Source of the DNA: Methylotenera sp. | Lineage (GTDB): Bacteria; Pseudomonadota; Gammaproteobacteria; Burkholderiales; Methylophilaceae | Assembly (NCBI GenBank): GCA_030655015.1 | Contig: JAURWJ010000036.1 | Location: forward strand, 1 to 64,000 | Direction: 5' to 3' | DNA: 64,000 bases | Part shown: piece by piece, positions 37,367-47,400 of the stretch | Numbering within the stretch: position 1 is the stretch's first letter | Layout of the letters: every line of letters starts with the position of its first letter | Translations under genes and position numbers: made by a program | Notes under the pieces: generated by a model | Database searches by the model: none | What the model saw: the letters and a program-made list of their open reading frames with translations, nothing else | What the model was told of the DNA's origin: nothing

Positions 37367-37890
37367 ATTTCATATATTAGTGCTGCTTAAAACACCTCAA
37401 CATTGAGTTTCAGATGGCATTGACCTGTTCCCCTGTTACCGCGCCTATGCTACTTTAAAAAGTTAGGGGATTTCAGCGCGGACTATCTGAGCGAAGCGAG
37501 TTCCGCTGGCTCAAAATAAGGTGGTAAATGATAAGCAGATCGTTGATAGTTTGCTTTCCCTACTGCATAAACCAATCGGATTAACTGAAACGCAGTACCA
37601 GCCTTACCTTAAAGCGAATACGTTGATTAAAACTTATCCAATCCTGCTGTGGCCTATGTTGTTGCGTGCAGAAGCATGGCTTACTGCAAGAAAAACATTG
37701 CGGGATAACTGGGGAGGGAAACGAAATAATTTTTTAGAAGAAGATCAATAAATTAAAATAGAATTGCTCAAAACAAATGAAGAGTGTTATGACTCAAGTC
37801 ATATTCAGTCAAGTAGGAACTAACATCTTTCTTGATCTCAGGGTTTAATTAGAGCAAGCAACTACGCCCGGTAATTCTTTTTAAAGAAGA
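37367..37890. other. Intergenic region with one weak reading frame
   Basis: This 524-base gap separates the methyltransferase from the copper island. A GTG-initiated frame at 37521-37751 (76 residues, IVDSLLSLLHKPIGLTETQY) is open but has no recognisable family and only a poor ribosome site; it may be a gene remnant. GAGCGAAGCGAG near 37491 is a fragment of a common dispersed motif. A hairpin CCGGT-AATTCTTT...AAAGAA-GATC-ACCGG at about 37868-37897 sits at the convergent end with the next gene; it has no T-run. I found no integrase or direct repeat marking an island end. Confidence 0.5.
37521..37751 (+). CDS. Hypothetical small protein
   Basis: A 76-residue frame with GTG start. The text TLIKTYPILLWPMLLRAEAWLTARKTLRDNW is partly hydrophobic then basic. 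I recognise no family. Coding status is uncertain because the start context is weak and no neighbour supports it. Confidence 0.25.
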   Translation: MVNDKQIVDSLLSLLHKPIGLTETQYQPYLKANTLIKTYPILLWPMLLRAEAWLTARKTLRDNWGGKRNNFLEEDQ

Positions 37891-38523
37891 TCACCGGAGT
37901 TTTGGAAAGAATGCTGGTGTATTGGCAGCATATTTCGAATACTCCTCAGCAAACTCAGCATAAGCCTCTTTCTCTTCTATTTTAGCTAACCTAATGTACA
38001 TGTAGGTCAAAATCGGGAACATGGTCAATGTCACAATCGTTGGCCATTGCAATAAGAACCCAAACATGATCATCACGAACGCTGCATATTGCGGATGCCG
38101 AATGCGTGCGTATGGTCCTGTCGTTGCCAACGCATGCTTGCGTTGAGCACTATACAACACACGCCAAGCACCAGAGAGCAAGAAGAAACCCGCAATAATA
38201 AAAGCGTTGCTGAGTAAGTGGAATGGGCCAAAGTGCGGATTGCCGCCCCAGCCAAACAGATCTTCTAGCAAATGGCCTGCATTATGTGAATATGGGTCGA
38301 TTCCAGGAATGTGACTTGTAAGCCAGCCAGACAAAAGATAGATGGTCAGCGGGAAGCCATACATTTCAACAAACAACGCCACCAGGAATGCTGAAAACGC
38401 ACTGAACGAACGCCAGTCACGCTTACTCTGTGGCTTGGCAAAACTAAAAGCAAAAATGATGAATACTAGAGAGTTAATGATAACTAGTGGCCACAAACCA
38501 TAATCAGAAGATGGTGCATTCAT
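37891..38523 (-). CDS. Isoprenylcysteine carboxyl methyltransferase-like membrane protein (2)
   Basis: A 210-residue inner-membrane protein with about five hydrophobic segments. The C-terminal text HALATTGPYARIRHPQYAAFVMIM and LAKIEEKEAYAEFAEEYSKYA is the ICMT/PEMT-type core: RHPxY binds SAM and the E-E pair follows in the last helix. It is the final gene of the copper island's minus-strand run and overlaps the DUF2933 gene by four bases (ATGA). Such proteins are frequent in metal-resistance clusters, but no substrate is established that I know of. It differs from the ICMT-like gene at 38783-39499 and is not a recent duplicate. Confidence 0.83.
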   Translation of the reverse strand: MNAPSSDYGLWPLVIINSLVFIIFAFSFAKPQSKRDWRSFSAFSAFLVALFVEMYGFPLTIYLLSGWLTSHIPGIDPYSHNAGHLLEDLFGWGGNPHFGPFHLLSNAFIIAGFFLLSGAWRVLYSAQRKHALATTGPYARIRHPQYAAFVMIMFGFLLQWPTIVTLTMFPILTYMYIRLAKIEEKEAYAEFAEEYSKYAANTPAFFPKLR

Positions 38524-38744
38524 TTTTGTTCTCCCTCTTTTGTTTCATGATGATGATTGTGACCACCATGCCCATGATGCATGAATAAATGCATCAAAGG
38601 GCAAGCAAGCAAAATCAAGTAAGGCAGAAAACCAAGAACATGGGCGCGGTGCTCGGTAAAGAGAAGTAACCCAGCAAATATCAGAAAACCATAAAATACC
38701 CATTGTCCTCTGGAAAGATGTTTTGTTTCATGCTCGTCGTTCAT
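38520..38744 (-). CDS. Small His-rich membrane protein, DUF2933
   Basis: A 74-residue protein with two hydrophobic segments (VFYGFLIFAGLLLF and LGFLPYLILLACPLMHLFMH) and a His-rich tail, HHGHGGHNHHH. CPLMHLFMHHGHG is the DUF2933 signature. The His and Met residues suggest metal binding at the membrane. It overlaps the downstream methyltransferase-like gene by four bases and lies 38 bases after the other one, so the three are one transcript. The role is unknown. Confidence 0.85.
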   Translation of the reverse strand: MNDEHETKHLSRGQWVFYGFLIFAGLLLFTEHRAHVLGFLPYLILLACPLMHLFMHHGHGGHNHHHETKEGEQK

Positions 38745-38782
38745 AATGCTACCCCTTCATATTCAGTTAGGTGTAATAGTTG

Positions 38783-39499
38783 TTAGTTACGTAAGGTTAC
38801 CAATCCCCATAATATGATGCTTGGACAAACAAGCAGCAGTGCGGCGACAAATGATGTCCATAAAGAAAATCCCCACATATAGAACACCAGTGTTGCTAAT
38901 ATCAATCCTAATGCGGGGCAGATCCACACCCATCGGCTGATGGCATTATTCGCAAAGATTGGCAAGAAACCTGGAACTCGAATCATGTAATCACTATATT
39001 TTGGCATCCGCTGCAACAAATCAACTTCTTCCAATTTAGCCATCACTGTAAAAAATACGATGGAAAGGATAGATGCCAATAACCATGGTGTGGTGAAGTG
39101 CACTAATGCAAGCCCAATAAAAATAATCAGACCGCCGGCATATATTGGATGCCGGACATAGGCGTAAAGTCCTTTATCCATCAGTGCATCATTCATGGAG
39201 GGCATATGTGTACGCCATCCAAGCTGCAAATGACCTGCAATGACTGGCACGGCACCAGCGATGACCAAAAGCCACCCTAATCCTTGCCCTATAGCACCCA
39301 AATTTAATATCAAGGTTGAAGTTTCACACCAAGCAAGTACCAGGCCATAACCGTAGAGTGGTATACCTAACATATTACGCAACAGGCTGGTAACCAGCCG
39401 GCCACCATTGACACCCCACGAACGAGAAAAGGCAGCTGTAAATGCACTAGAGCCTGCAAATACAAAGCCTATTAAGAGTGGAATCAAGAAATAATACAT
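38783..39499 (-). CDS. Isoprenylcysteine carboxyl methyltransferase-like membrane protein (1)
   Basis: A 238-residue inner-membrane protein with six or seven hydrophobic segments. The ICMT-like core reads DKGLYAYVRHPIYAGGLIIF with RHPxY, then AKLEEVDLLQRMPKYSDYM with the acidic pair. The N-terminal GSSAFTAAFSRSWGVNGGRL is distinctive. AAAGGAGG lies seven to nine bases before the ATG. It follows the copper ATPase gene after 69 bases. In the family, RHP binds the SAM methyl donor; whether lipids, proteins or another substrate are methylated is unknown. Confidence 0.83.
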   Translation of the reverse strand: MYYFLIPLLIGFVFAGSSAFTAAFSRSWGVNGGRLVTSLLRNMLGIPLYGYGLVLAWCETSTLILNLGAIGQGLGWLLVIAGAVPVIAGHLQLGWRTHMPSMNDALMDKGLYAYVRHPIYAGGLIIFIGLALVHFTTPWLLASILSIVFFTVMAKLEEVDLLQRMPKYSDYMIRVPGFLPIFANNAISRWVWICPALGLILATLVFYMWGFSLWTSFVAALLLVCPSIILWGLVTLRN

Positions 39500-39568
39500 T
39501 TCAGCCTCCTTTCATTGATATAAGTCGAATCAACAACACACATCATTTACTTTTAATTCATTCTGAAT

Positions 39569-41899
39569 TCAAAGCTTGGCTCGTTTAAGTAGTGCTGAGT
39601 TCACAATTACTGACAATGAACTCAACGCCATTGCCGCTGCCGCGATAATGGGGTTAAGAAAGCCGAATGCCGCAATTGGCACTCCAATAGCGTTGTAGAT
39701 AAACGCCCAGAACAAGTTCTGCTTAATCTTGCGCATGGTAGCGCGTGACAGGCGTATGCTCGCAACTACGGCGCGCACGTCGTTCTTGATGAGGACGATG
39801 CCGCCAGTTTCCTTGGCCACATCAGATCCAGAGCCGAGGGCGATACCGATCTCGGCAACCGCCAATGCTGGCGCGTCGTTAACGCCGTCGCCTACCATGG
39901 CGACAGCTTTACCTTGCTTCTGTAGATCCTGAATGACTTTAGCCTTGTCAGAAGGTAACACTTCGGCAATGACGCGCTTAATACCTAGTTCCTGGGCAAT
40001 GGCTTCGGCGGTGCGACGATTGTCGCCGGTAAGCATGATGACTTCCACATTTTCTTTTATGAGCTCAGCGATAGCATCTTTGGCTTCAGGCTTGAGCGTG
40101 TCGGCCACAGCTACGACCCCAGCGAGGCTGCCGTCAAGACCAACCAGCATCGCGGTCTTCCCTTGGGCTTCCAGCTTTGCCATGATTTCTTCCGCCGGCT
40201 TGGTGTCAATACCTTCGCGCTCGAATAGCCGACGGTTGCCGAGAAGCGTGACCATGGCATCAACGTTGCCGCGGATGCCATGACCAGGAATGGCCTCAAA
40301 GTTTTCCACCTTAGGCAACACGAGTTCGCGGTGTTTTGCAGCACGCACGATTGCTTCGCCGAGCGGATGCTCCGAGCCGACCTCTACCGCAGCGGCGGCG
40401 CGCAGGATATCCTCCTCCGGCTGACTGCCGATGGCAATGATATCAGTGACATTAGGCTCGCCACGGGTGAGCGTTCCGGTCTTGTCAAACACCACTGTGG
40501 TGAGCTTTTCCGCGCGCTCCAGCACTTCGGCACCGCGAATCAGGATGCCGGCCTCAGCGCCCTTGCCCACACCCACCATCAGCGCCGCTGGGGTAGCAAT
40601 GCCAAGCGCGCACGGGCAGGCAATAATCAGCACCGCGATGAAGGCCATCAGGCCCTGCGGGAAGTTGCCCATCAGCCACCAGCCAAAAAAAGCGGTAAAC
40701 GCGACCAGCACCACTGTGGGCACGAAATAGCCAGCCACTTGGTCGGCAAGGCGCTGGATGGGTGCGCTGGAAGCCTGTGCTTCTTCCACCAGTTTAATGA
40801 TTTGTGCGAGCGCGGTTTCTGCGCCGACCCGCGTCGTCTTGAAGCGAAACAGTCCGGTGCGATTGATTGTTCCGCCGATCACCGCGCTACCCGCTGCCTT
40901 TTCCACTGGCATGGATTCGCCGGTGAGCATAGCCTCATCCACTGAGGAGCGGCCTTCAAACACTACACCATCGGCTGGAACCTTCTCGCCAGGGCGCACC
41001 ACGATGATCTCATCCACCATCACACTTTCTGCTGGCACTTCCATCTCCTGACCATCACGGATGACATGTGCGGTCGCGGGTTTGAGATCCAGAAGCTTGC
41101 GCACCGCAGCCGATGAACGTTTTTTGATAATTTCCTCCATGTATTTGCCGAGCAGCACGAAGGCGATGATGACTGCTGATACTTCAAAGTAGGATTGCCG
41201 CTGATCTACCTCTACTGGTAACACATTAGGGAAGAACACTACCGCAACGCTATAGAAGTAGGCGACCGAGGTGCCGAGCGCAATCAGGAAATCCATATTG
41301 ATGTTGCGAGCACGAATCGCGTTCCATGCCCCTTTGTAGAAGCCCCAGCCACCAATGAATTGCACTGGTGTGACCAGTATCATCATCCACACTCCCCAGG
41401 TAAACCACGGCAACGCGTCAATCGGCACCCAACTCAAGGTCATCGCACCACCAGCGAGCCCGAGGAATACCGCAGCACGCATGACAGCCAGCACCAGCAC
41501 GCCCGACATCGCGATCATGACTCGGGTGCGCATGGATTTGAGTTCCTGCTCTGGCGACTCAAAGGTACGCTGGCAACCTACACTGCAAAAATAGTAGGCT
41601 CTTCCGGCACGATCAGTTTTCAGCGCGGTGGATTTGTCTACCATCATGCCGCAGATAGGGTCTTTTGCCTTTTCTCCAGCTGTTGTTGATGTTTTTGCTT
41701 CGGTCATGCCATGGTCATGGTGTTGAGCGTGATCATGGTTGTGAGCTGTCTTGCTGATCCCTGCATACTTGCCTGGATTAGCCTCGAACTCATGTTGGCA
41801 TTTGGGTGAGCAAAAGTAATATGTCGTCCCCGAATGTACAGTATTACCTGCTGCTGATTTTTCATCTACTGTCATTCCGCATATTGGATCAATAGCCAT
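39569..41899 (-). CDS. Copper-type heavy-metal P1B-ATPase with two N-terminal YHS domains
   Basis: A 776-residue inner-membrane pump. Two YHS domains open it: [15 protein letters not shown] with [13 protein letters not shown], and [15 protein letters not shown] with [14 protein letters not shown] His-rich linker ([12 protein letters not shown]) lies between. The transport core has the CPC ion motif at residues 428-430, TGES, phosphorylated Asp 472 in DKTGTLT, the SEHPLG loop and [16 protein letters not shown] with [15 protein letters not shown] and [14 protein letters not shown] near the end marks Cu+/Ag+ export (CopA/SilP class). No classical CxxC HMA domain is present. G+C is visibly higher than in flanking core genes. 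I leave the symbol blank because copA, silP and cueA are all used. Confidence 0.92.
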   Translation of the reverse strand: MAIDPICGMTVDEKSAAGNTVHSGTTYYFCSPKCQHEFEANPGKYAGISKTAHNHDHAQHHDHGMTEAKTSTTAGEKAKDPICGMMVDKSTALKTDRAGRAYYFCSVGCQRTFESPEQELKSMRTRVMIAMSGVLVLAVMRAAVFLGLAGGAMTLSWVPIDALPWFTWGVWMMILVTPVQFIGGWGFYKGAWNAIRARNINMDFLIALGTSVAYFYSVAVVFFPNVLPVEVDQRQSYFEVSAVIIAFVLLGKYMEEIIKKRSSAAVRKLLDLKPATAHVIRDGQEMEVPAESVMVDEIIVVRPGEKVPADGVVFEGRSSVDEAMLTGESMPVEKAAGSAVIGGTINRTGLFRFKTTRVGAETALAQIIKLVEEAQASSAPIQRLADQVAGYFVPTVVLVAFTAFFGWWLMGNFPQGLMAFIAVLIIACPCALGIATPAALMVGVGKGAEAGILIRGAEVLERAEKLTTVVFDKTGTLTRGEPNVTDIIAIGSQPEEDILRAAAAVEVGSEHPLGEAIVRAAKHRELVLPKVENFEAIPGHGIRGNVDAMVTLLGNRRLFEREGIDTKPAEEIMAKLEAQGKTAMLVGLDGSLAGVVAVADTLKPEAKDAIAELIKENVEVIMLTGDNRRTAEAIAQELGIKRVIAEVLPSDKAKVIQDLQKQGKAVAMVGDGVNDAPALAVAEIGIALGSGSDVAKETGGIVLIKNDVRAVVASIRLSRATMRKIKQNLFWAFIYNAIGVPIAAFGFLNPIIAAAAMALSSLSVIVNSALLKRAKL

Positions 41900-41956
41900 G
41901 ATTGTTCCTTTCGTTATTCGTTATAATGATATTACTCTTAACGCTTCAATACCGCG
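41900..41956. promoter_or_regulatory. Divergent promoter region of the copper ATPase and lycopene-cyclase-domain genes
   Basis: Only 57 bases separate the two divergent starts. On the plus strand TATAAT at 41922-41927 could serve the lycopene-cyclase-domain gene. AAAGGAAC on the minus strand, about seven bases before the ATPase start, is a plausible ribosome site. No CueR-type dyad (ACCTTCC...GGAAGGT) is seen. Confidence 0.45.
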
Positions 41957-42667
41957 ATGATTCCACTACAGTACGTCTGGTTTGCATGGGCATCAGCATT
42001 CCTGGTTCCTTGGTTAGTCATTTTTTATGCTTTTCCACATCACCGAAAAACGATGTGGATGGTCAGTCTGGCCACCGCCCCGTTCGGCCTCACCGAACCA
42101 CTATTCGTACCCGAGTACTGGAATCCGCCGACGCTCTTCGATCTGGCGCAACGCACTGGCTTTGATCTGGAAAGCCTGATTTTCTGTTTCGGCATCGGCG
42201 GCGTCAGTTCCGTACTCTATTCCGTTCTCACTCATCGTAATGACATTCCCGTAGCCGAGGCAGAAAAACGTCAGCCGCTGCACCACCATCATTACAAAGC
42301 CCTTGCTTCACCATTCATCGCTTTCGCGCTACTCTATTTCCTGCCGTGGAACCCGATCTATCCTTCCATTGTCGCTATGGCGGTCGGCGCAATTGCCACC
42401 ATTCTCTGCCGACCAGACCTCAAGACCAAGACTTGGGTCGGCGGAGTATTGTTCTTCGCCTATTACTTCGTCTTCTTTCTTGCCCTAGAGGCATCTTCTC
42501 CCGGTTATGTCCAGCAGGTATGGAGTCTGTCGGACATCAGCGGCATTATGCTTCTCGGCATTCCTCTGGAGGAGCTGTTGTTCGCGTTAGCTTTCGGCCT
42601 ATACTGGTCTGGCGTGTACGAGCACTTAATGTGGAGGAAGATCACTTCACCACATGCACATCATTAG
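41957..42667 (+). CDS. Lycopene cyclase domain-containing membrane protein
   Basis: A 236-residue protein with about seven hydrophobic segments, the only plus-strand gene of the copper island. It contains two related halves: GFDLESLIFCFGIGGVSSVLY (about residues 73-93) and GIPLEELLFALAFGLYWSG near the end. The second carries the PxEE motif of CrtYc/CrtYd-type lycopene cyclases. Fused two-domain forms of this size occur in archaea and some bacteria. No carotenoid gene is in the window, so true cyclase activity is doubtful. It is divergent from the copper ATPase and its 3' end overlaps the convergent DUF5676 gene by four bases. G+C is high. Its job beside metal efflux is unknown. Confidence 0.75.
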   Translation: MIPLQYVWFAWASAFLVPWLVIFYAFPHHRKTMWMVSLATAPFGLTEPLFVPEYWNPPTLFDLAQRTGFDLESLIFCFGIGGVSSVLYSVLTHRNDIPVAEAEKRQPLHHHHYKALASPFIAFALLYFLPWNPIYPSIVAMAVGAIATILCRPDLKTKTWVGGVLFFAYYFVFFLALEASSPGYVQQVWSLSDISGIMLLGIPLEELLFALAFGLYWSGVYEHLMWRKITSPHAHH

Positions 42668-42948
42668 CGACAGCACGAACACTTGCCCACCAGGTTGTAG
42701 CAGCAGGCAAATAGCGCGCCGATCACAAACCCAGCCAGAGTGACGTTGAATAATCCATAAGCCAGTCCGCCTAAAGTCCACGGCCTATCACTCCTTAGCA
42801 TTGTAAAATCCAGCCCATGTGTCCATGAGTTGACAAAATCGACCGTTCCCTGCGGGAACAGATAGACCGCCACCGCGCATACCACACTGATAACCGCTGT
42901 CGTCAACGCCGTTGCGCTGCCGACACGCCAGGGATTGAGTTTATCCAT
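42664..42948 (-). CDS. Small membrane protein, DUF5676
   Basis: A 94-residue protein with two or three hydrophobic segments (ATALTTAVISVVCAVAVYLF and LFNVTLAGFVIGALFACCYN). It ends in a Cys-rich tail KCSCCR. The start MDKLNPWRVGSATALT and WTLGGLAYGLFNVTLAGFV fit the DUF5676 family, which recurs in heavy-metal clusters. CAAAGGAGA lies before the ATG, a good ribosome site. The terminal cysteines could bind metal. The 3' end overlaps the convergent gene by four bases. Confidence 0.8.
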   Translation of the reverse strand: MDKLNPWRVGSATALTTAVISVVCAVAVYLFPQGTVDFVNSWTHGLDFTMLRSDRPWTLGGLAYGLFNVTLAGFVIGALFACCYNLVGKCSCCR

Positions 42949-43087
42949 GATTCATTCTCCTTTACATTGATTGCACAAAAATATCTTCCTTGATTATCAC
43001 TCTCCGTCGCTGCATTCCAGCTTATTCACTCACAGTCGCAGCCTAAACAGGCTTCAGGAAAAACAGCTTAGCGCTGAATAGACAACT

Positions 43088-43828
43088 TCAATCCATGCTG
43101 ACATGGGAGTCCTCACAGAAACAAGAAGGGCGTTTATAGTGATGACTCGTATACGCCTCAGCTAGCTTACTAATAAGCAGATGAGGATCAGACTCATAAA
43201 TCACTTGAGCACCTGTGTCCTTGCCAAAGCTAGTGACCAATTGGGGCAGTTGTGTTGTGATGCCACCACTGCCTTCAAGCACACCTATTATCTTTCCCTC
43301 GTCATAGGCGATTGCAAACTCACCTAGCGTTCCGGAGCTTCCACCCACGATTACAACCATGTCACTTGAGCGAATATTGATAACTTCACGTCCCATTAGC
43401 CCACTACCTGTGTAGATAATCACATCAAAGACATCTGCTGGTGAGAAGTATTTATGTACATGCTCATCAAGGCTAAGTGCCGGTGATGTTCCCATGGATA
43501 ATCCACCCTTACTTTTTGTGCCACGAGCGCATTCGTAAGGTAGGCCGGGACAAGCGCCAGTGATCAATATAAATCCTCGATCTGCAATATCCTGGCCCAA
43601 GGTATAGGCCAGTACTTTGATATCAGCTGCAAACTCCCCGCTTGCAGACCCCATTACGCCTACCGTCAGTCGCATACTTGGTGCTTTATCAAGAAATATC
43701 TCTGGTTGAACCAGAAATTTCTGCCTGCAACCTTCTGAGCAAAAATAATACGCTTGCCCCTTGAATTCGGTCATTGCTTCTGCGTGGCGGGGATCAATTG
43801 TCATCTGGCAAACTGGATCACGAATCAT
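43088..43828 (-). CDS. YHS domain fused to SLOG/LOG-like nucleotide-binding protein (TIGR00725-type)
   Basis: A 246-residue protein. Start 43828 is chosen because AAGGAG precedes it; the open frame runs further up but into DUF2231. An N-terminal YHS domain (IRDPVCQMTIDPRHAEA, YYFCSEGCRQKF) is joined to a Rossmann-like domain. Its segments are LTVGVMGSASGE, ILITGACPGLPYECARG and VIVGGSSGTLGEFAIAYDEG, the last carrying the GGxxGTxxE of the LOG/SLOG group. The C-terminus has a short CFCED. The YHS part is the same type as in the copper ATPase of this island. LOG proteins act on nucleotides, but the ligand here is unknown. A metal-sensing or metal-delivery link is inference. Confidence 0.82.
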   Translation of the reverse strand: MIRDPVCQMTIDPRHAEAMTEFKGQAYYFCSEGCRQKFLVQPEIFLDKAPSMRLTVGVMGSASGEFAADIKVLAYTLGQDIADRGFILITGACPGLPYECARGTKSKGGLSMGTSPALSLDEHVHKYFSPADVFDVIIYTGSGLMGREVINIRSSDMVVIVGGSSGTLGEFAIAYDEGKIIGVLEGSGGITTQLPQLVTSFGKDTGAQVIYESDPHLLISKLAEAYTSHHYKRPSCFCEDSHVSMD

Positions 43829-43847
43829 GTTATTTGTTCTCCTTGAA

Positions 43848-44423
43848 TCAGTGCGTATGGTCATGTTGGGAATGCTCATGCACTTGATCATCTGGCACTG
43901 TATCCGCATGAGGATGCTCACCACTGCTTACCGGACTGTCATCGTGGTGACCATGGCCAGTACCATCTTGCGGTACTGGTAGTGACATGACTCCCAAGCC
44001 ATGTCGATAGACTAGCTCTCCACCATGCCATGCCGTGATGGCGACCATACTCCATGCGCCAATCACCGCAACTACAAACCACCAAGCAGGGGCTGAATCT
44101 ATCTTATTGCGCCAGACATCCCAGCTAGCCAAGATAATTAAAACTACCGATGTTCCCAGCGCCCAGTTGCGGTGGATTAACATGGCAGCGTGACTGGCAT
44201 CATCATGGGTCACGCTGTTATAAGCCTGCCAGCCTAAAAATACGGTTGGCAATACTGATAATGCGCTTAACCATAATAAAGTGTGTGCAAGAATGGCAAA
44301 GTTTCTGGAGAAATGCTTCCCACGCGTTGCAGCTGCCACAACATGAAAAAATGCTGACACCGTGACAAGTGCAATTGGAAAATGCACCATCAACGGATGC
44401 AGGTTAGGAATTATTTCAAGCAT
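43848..44423 (-). CDS. DUF2231 membrane protein with His-rich tail
   Basis: A 191-residue inner-membrane protein with four hydrophobic segments in the DUF2231 pattern. It opens IIPNLHPLMVHFPIALVTVS with the conserved HP..VHFP motif; VLPTVFLGWQAYNSV and HRNWALGTSVVLIILASWD follow. The tail is rich in His and Asp (GHGHHDDSPVSSGEHPHADT, then HEHSQHDHTH), so metal binding is likely. The start overlaps the cusA stop by eight bases. It follows the Cus efflux genes on the same transcript. Its function is unproven. Confidence 0.86.
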   Translation of the reverse strand: MLEIIPNLHPLMVHFPIALVTVSAFFHVVAAATRGKHFSRNFAILAHTLLWLSALSVLPTVFLGWQAYNSVTHDDASHAAMLIHRNWALGTSVVLIILASWDVWRNKIDSAPAWWFVVAVIGAWSMVAITAWHGGELVYRHGLGVMSLPVPQDGTGHGHHDDSPVSSGEHPHADTVPDDQVHEHSQHDHTH

Positions 44424-47400
44424 TTGGAGCTCCTTTTCTTTGGAGTGATATTTGTTTCACAAGTGCGTAAATCGCCGGAATCACGATGAGCGTCAATACC
44501 GTTGAAGAAACCATACCGCCTACCATAGGTGCAGCAATACGTCGCATCACTTCAGAACCAGTGCCACTTCCCCACATGATAGGTAGCAACCCTGCCATGA
44601 TAGCGACCACCGTCATCATCTTTGGCCGTACACGCTCTACCGCACCTTCCATCACTGCTTCATAAATGTCGGCAACAGTGAAAGCTTTACCTTCGGACTC
44701 GCGTTTAGCCTTGAGCTCCTTGTACGCATGATCAAGATAGATCAGCATAATTACACCGGTCTCCGCCGCTACGCCAGCTAAAGCAATGAATCCGACGGCG
44801 ACTGCAACGCTCATGTTGTAGCCTAGCCAATACATCAGCCAAATGCCTCCAACTAACGAAAACGGTACTGACAGCATGACGATAAACGTTTCTGTTAGGC
44901 GCTTGAAGTTTAGATACAGCAACACGAAAATGATCAGCAATGTTAACGGTATTACTATCTTCATCTTGGCTTTGGCACGTTCCATATATTCAAACTGGCC
45001 GCTCCATGTTGCATAATATCCAGGCTGGAATTTAACCTGCTCCCGCACTGCTTTCTGCGCATCGGCAACATAACCGCCGATGTCTCTATCGCGAATATCA
45101 ACAAAAATGTAAGCCGATAGCAATGCGTTTTCGGTACGGATGCTAGGTGGCCCTTTCTCTAAAGAAATATGCGCCAATTGGCCTAGCGGGATCAGTGCTC
45201 CGTTCATAGTAGGTACCAGTACCTGACGCGCGATTGCATCCGGGTCTGAACGCAGTTCGCGTGGATAACGCGTGATTACCCCAAAGCGCTCTCGTCCTTC
45301 AACCGTCGTGGTCACCACTTCCCCACCAAGCGCGCTGCTTATCACATCCTGCAAGTCACCTACGGCTAGACCATAGCGAGCCAGTGCTAAACGGTCAGGT
45401 TCGATATTCAGGTAATAACCTCCCGTGATACGCTCTGCATAAGCACTCGTAGTTCCAGGGACGTTTTTAACTACAGACTCGATAGATTTGGCAAGCTTTT
45501 CCATTTCAACCAAATCCCTGCCGAATACCTTGATGCCTATTGGCGTGCGGATACCTGTTGATAGCATGTCGATACGTGCCTTAATCGGCATCGTCCATGC
45601 GTTGCTGACCCCAGGTAATTGCACTGCTTTATCTAGCTCAGAGATAAGCTTGTCGATAGTCATGTCAGCACGCCATTCACGCTCCGGTTTAAGATTAATG
45701 ACTGTCTCAAACATTTCCATCGGCGCCGGGTCTGTAGCAGTATTGGCTTTACCTGCTTTGCCAAAAACCGAAGCTACTTCCGGAAAACTTTTAATGATTT
45801 TGTTCTGAGTCTGCATAATCTCTGCCGCCTTCGTTACTGACAGCCCAGGCAAGGTGGCAGGCATGTAGAGTAAAGTGCCTTCGTTCAAGGTTGGCATGAA
45901 CTCGCTGCCGAGTTTAGTCAGAGGATAAACAGAGATAGCAAGCACAAGTAGTGCAAGCAGGATAGTAGTTTTCTTCCAGCGCATGACTAGGGCGATGATG
46001 GGTCGATAAACCCAGATCAGGAAACGGTTTACCGGATTTTTACCTTCCGCCATGATTTTTCCTCGTACAAACAGCAGCATCAGCACCGGTACTAGCGTTA
46101 CCGAAAGCAATGCAGCGCCAGCCATGGAGAATGTCTTGGTGAATGCCAGCGGCTGAAACATGCGGCCTTCCTGCGACTCCAGCGTAAATACAGGCAAGAA
46201 AGAAACGGTAATGATCAGTAGGCTAAAAAATAGCGCCGGCCCTACTTCTTTACAGGCATCAATAATAAGCTGCAATCGGGGTGCATCAGGCGGTGCCCGC
46301 TCAATGTGCTTGTGGGCGTTCTCTATCATGACAATGGCAGCATCTACCATGGCGCCAATGGCAATCGCGATGCCTCCCAAGCTCATGATGTTGGAATTAA
46401 GCCCCAGCGCATGCATCAACGAAAATGCAATCAGAACGCCAACCGGCAACATGACAATCGCGACTAGAGCACTTCGTACGTGCATCAGGAATAGCATGCA
46501 AACCAATGCCACCACGATGCTTTCTTCAAGCAGCGTAGTCTTGAGGTTATCAATCGCCCGATGAATCAAATCGGAACGGTCATAGACTGTTTCTACGGTA
46601 ACGCCCTGTGGTAAACCAGGCGCAATCTCAACGAGCTTTTGCTTGATGTTGTGAATGACTTCGAGTGCATTCTGGCCATAGCGCGCCATGGCAATACCGG
46701 CGACTACTTCACCTTCACCATTAAGCTCGGTAATACCGCGCCGTTCATCCGGTGCCAACTCAACCCGTGCCAGGTCACGCAGCAATACCGGCGTACCTTT
46801 ATCGGCCTTGACTACCAGTGTTTCCAAATCACCGATGCCGCGCAGATATCCTTTACCACGCACCATATATTCGGTTTCCGTCATCTCTACTACGCGTCCG
46901 CCGACATCGCGATTACTGTCACGAATCACCTGTGTAATACGGGCTGGAGATACACCATAAGCTTGCAGCTTGCGTGGATCCAGAACGACTTGATACTGTT
47001 TTACAAAGCCACCAACGCTGGCAACCTCTGCTACGCCATGCGCCTTAGTCAGCTGATAACGTAAATACCAGTCCTGAATGGCTCTCAATTCTTCAAGAGA
47101 GCGATTTTTTGCCAATACCACATACTGATAAACCCAGCCCACGCCGGTAGCGTCCGGACCCAGCGTAGGCGTAACGCCACGAGGTAAACGGCCAGTCACA
47201 CTGTTCAAGTATTCCAGTACACGAGAACGCGCCCAGTAAATATCGGTACCATCTTCAAAAATTACATACACAAAGCTGGCACCAAAAAACGAAAAGCCTC
47301 GCACAACCTTCGATTTTGGTACTGACAGCATGGATGTAGTGAGCGGATAAGTAACCTGATCCTCGACAACCTGTGGCGCCTGCCCTGGATACTCGGTATA

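Noticed and set aside
40280-40945. Long open frame (221 codons) on the plus strand
   Set aside because: It is wholly antisense to the copper ATPase, has low-complexity His/Arg-rich text and no ribosome site; long shadow frames are expected in high-G+C genes.
41902-42165. 87-codon plus-strand frame before the lycopene-domain gene
   Set aside because: It overlaps the lycopene-domain gene out of frame, and the latter has clear family text.
46160-47064. Two plus-strand open frames of over 130 codons
   Set aside because: Antisense to cusA, with no family features.
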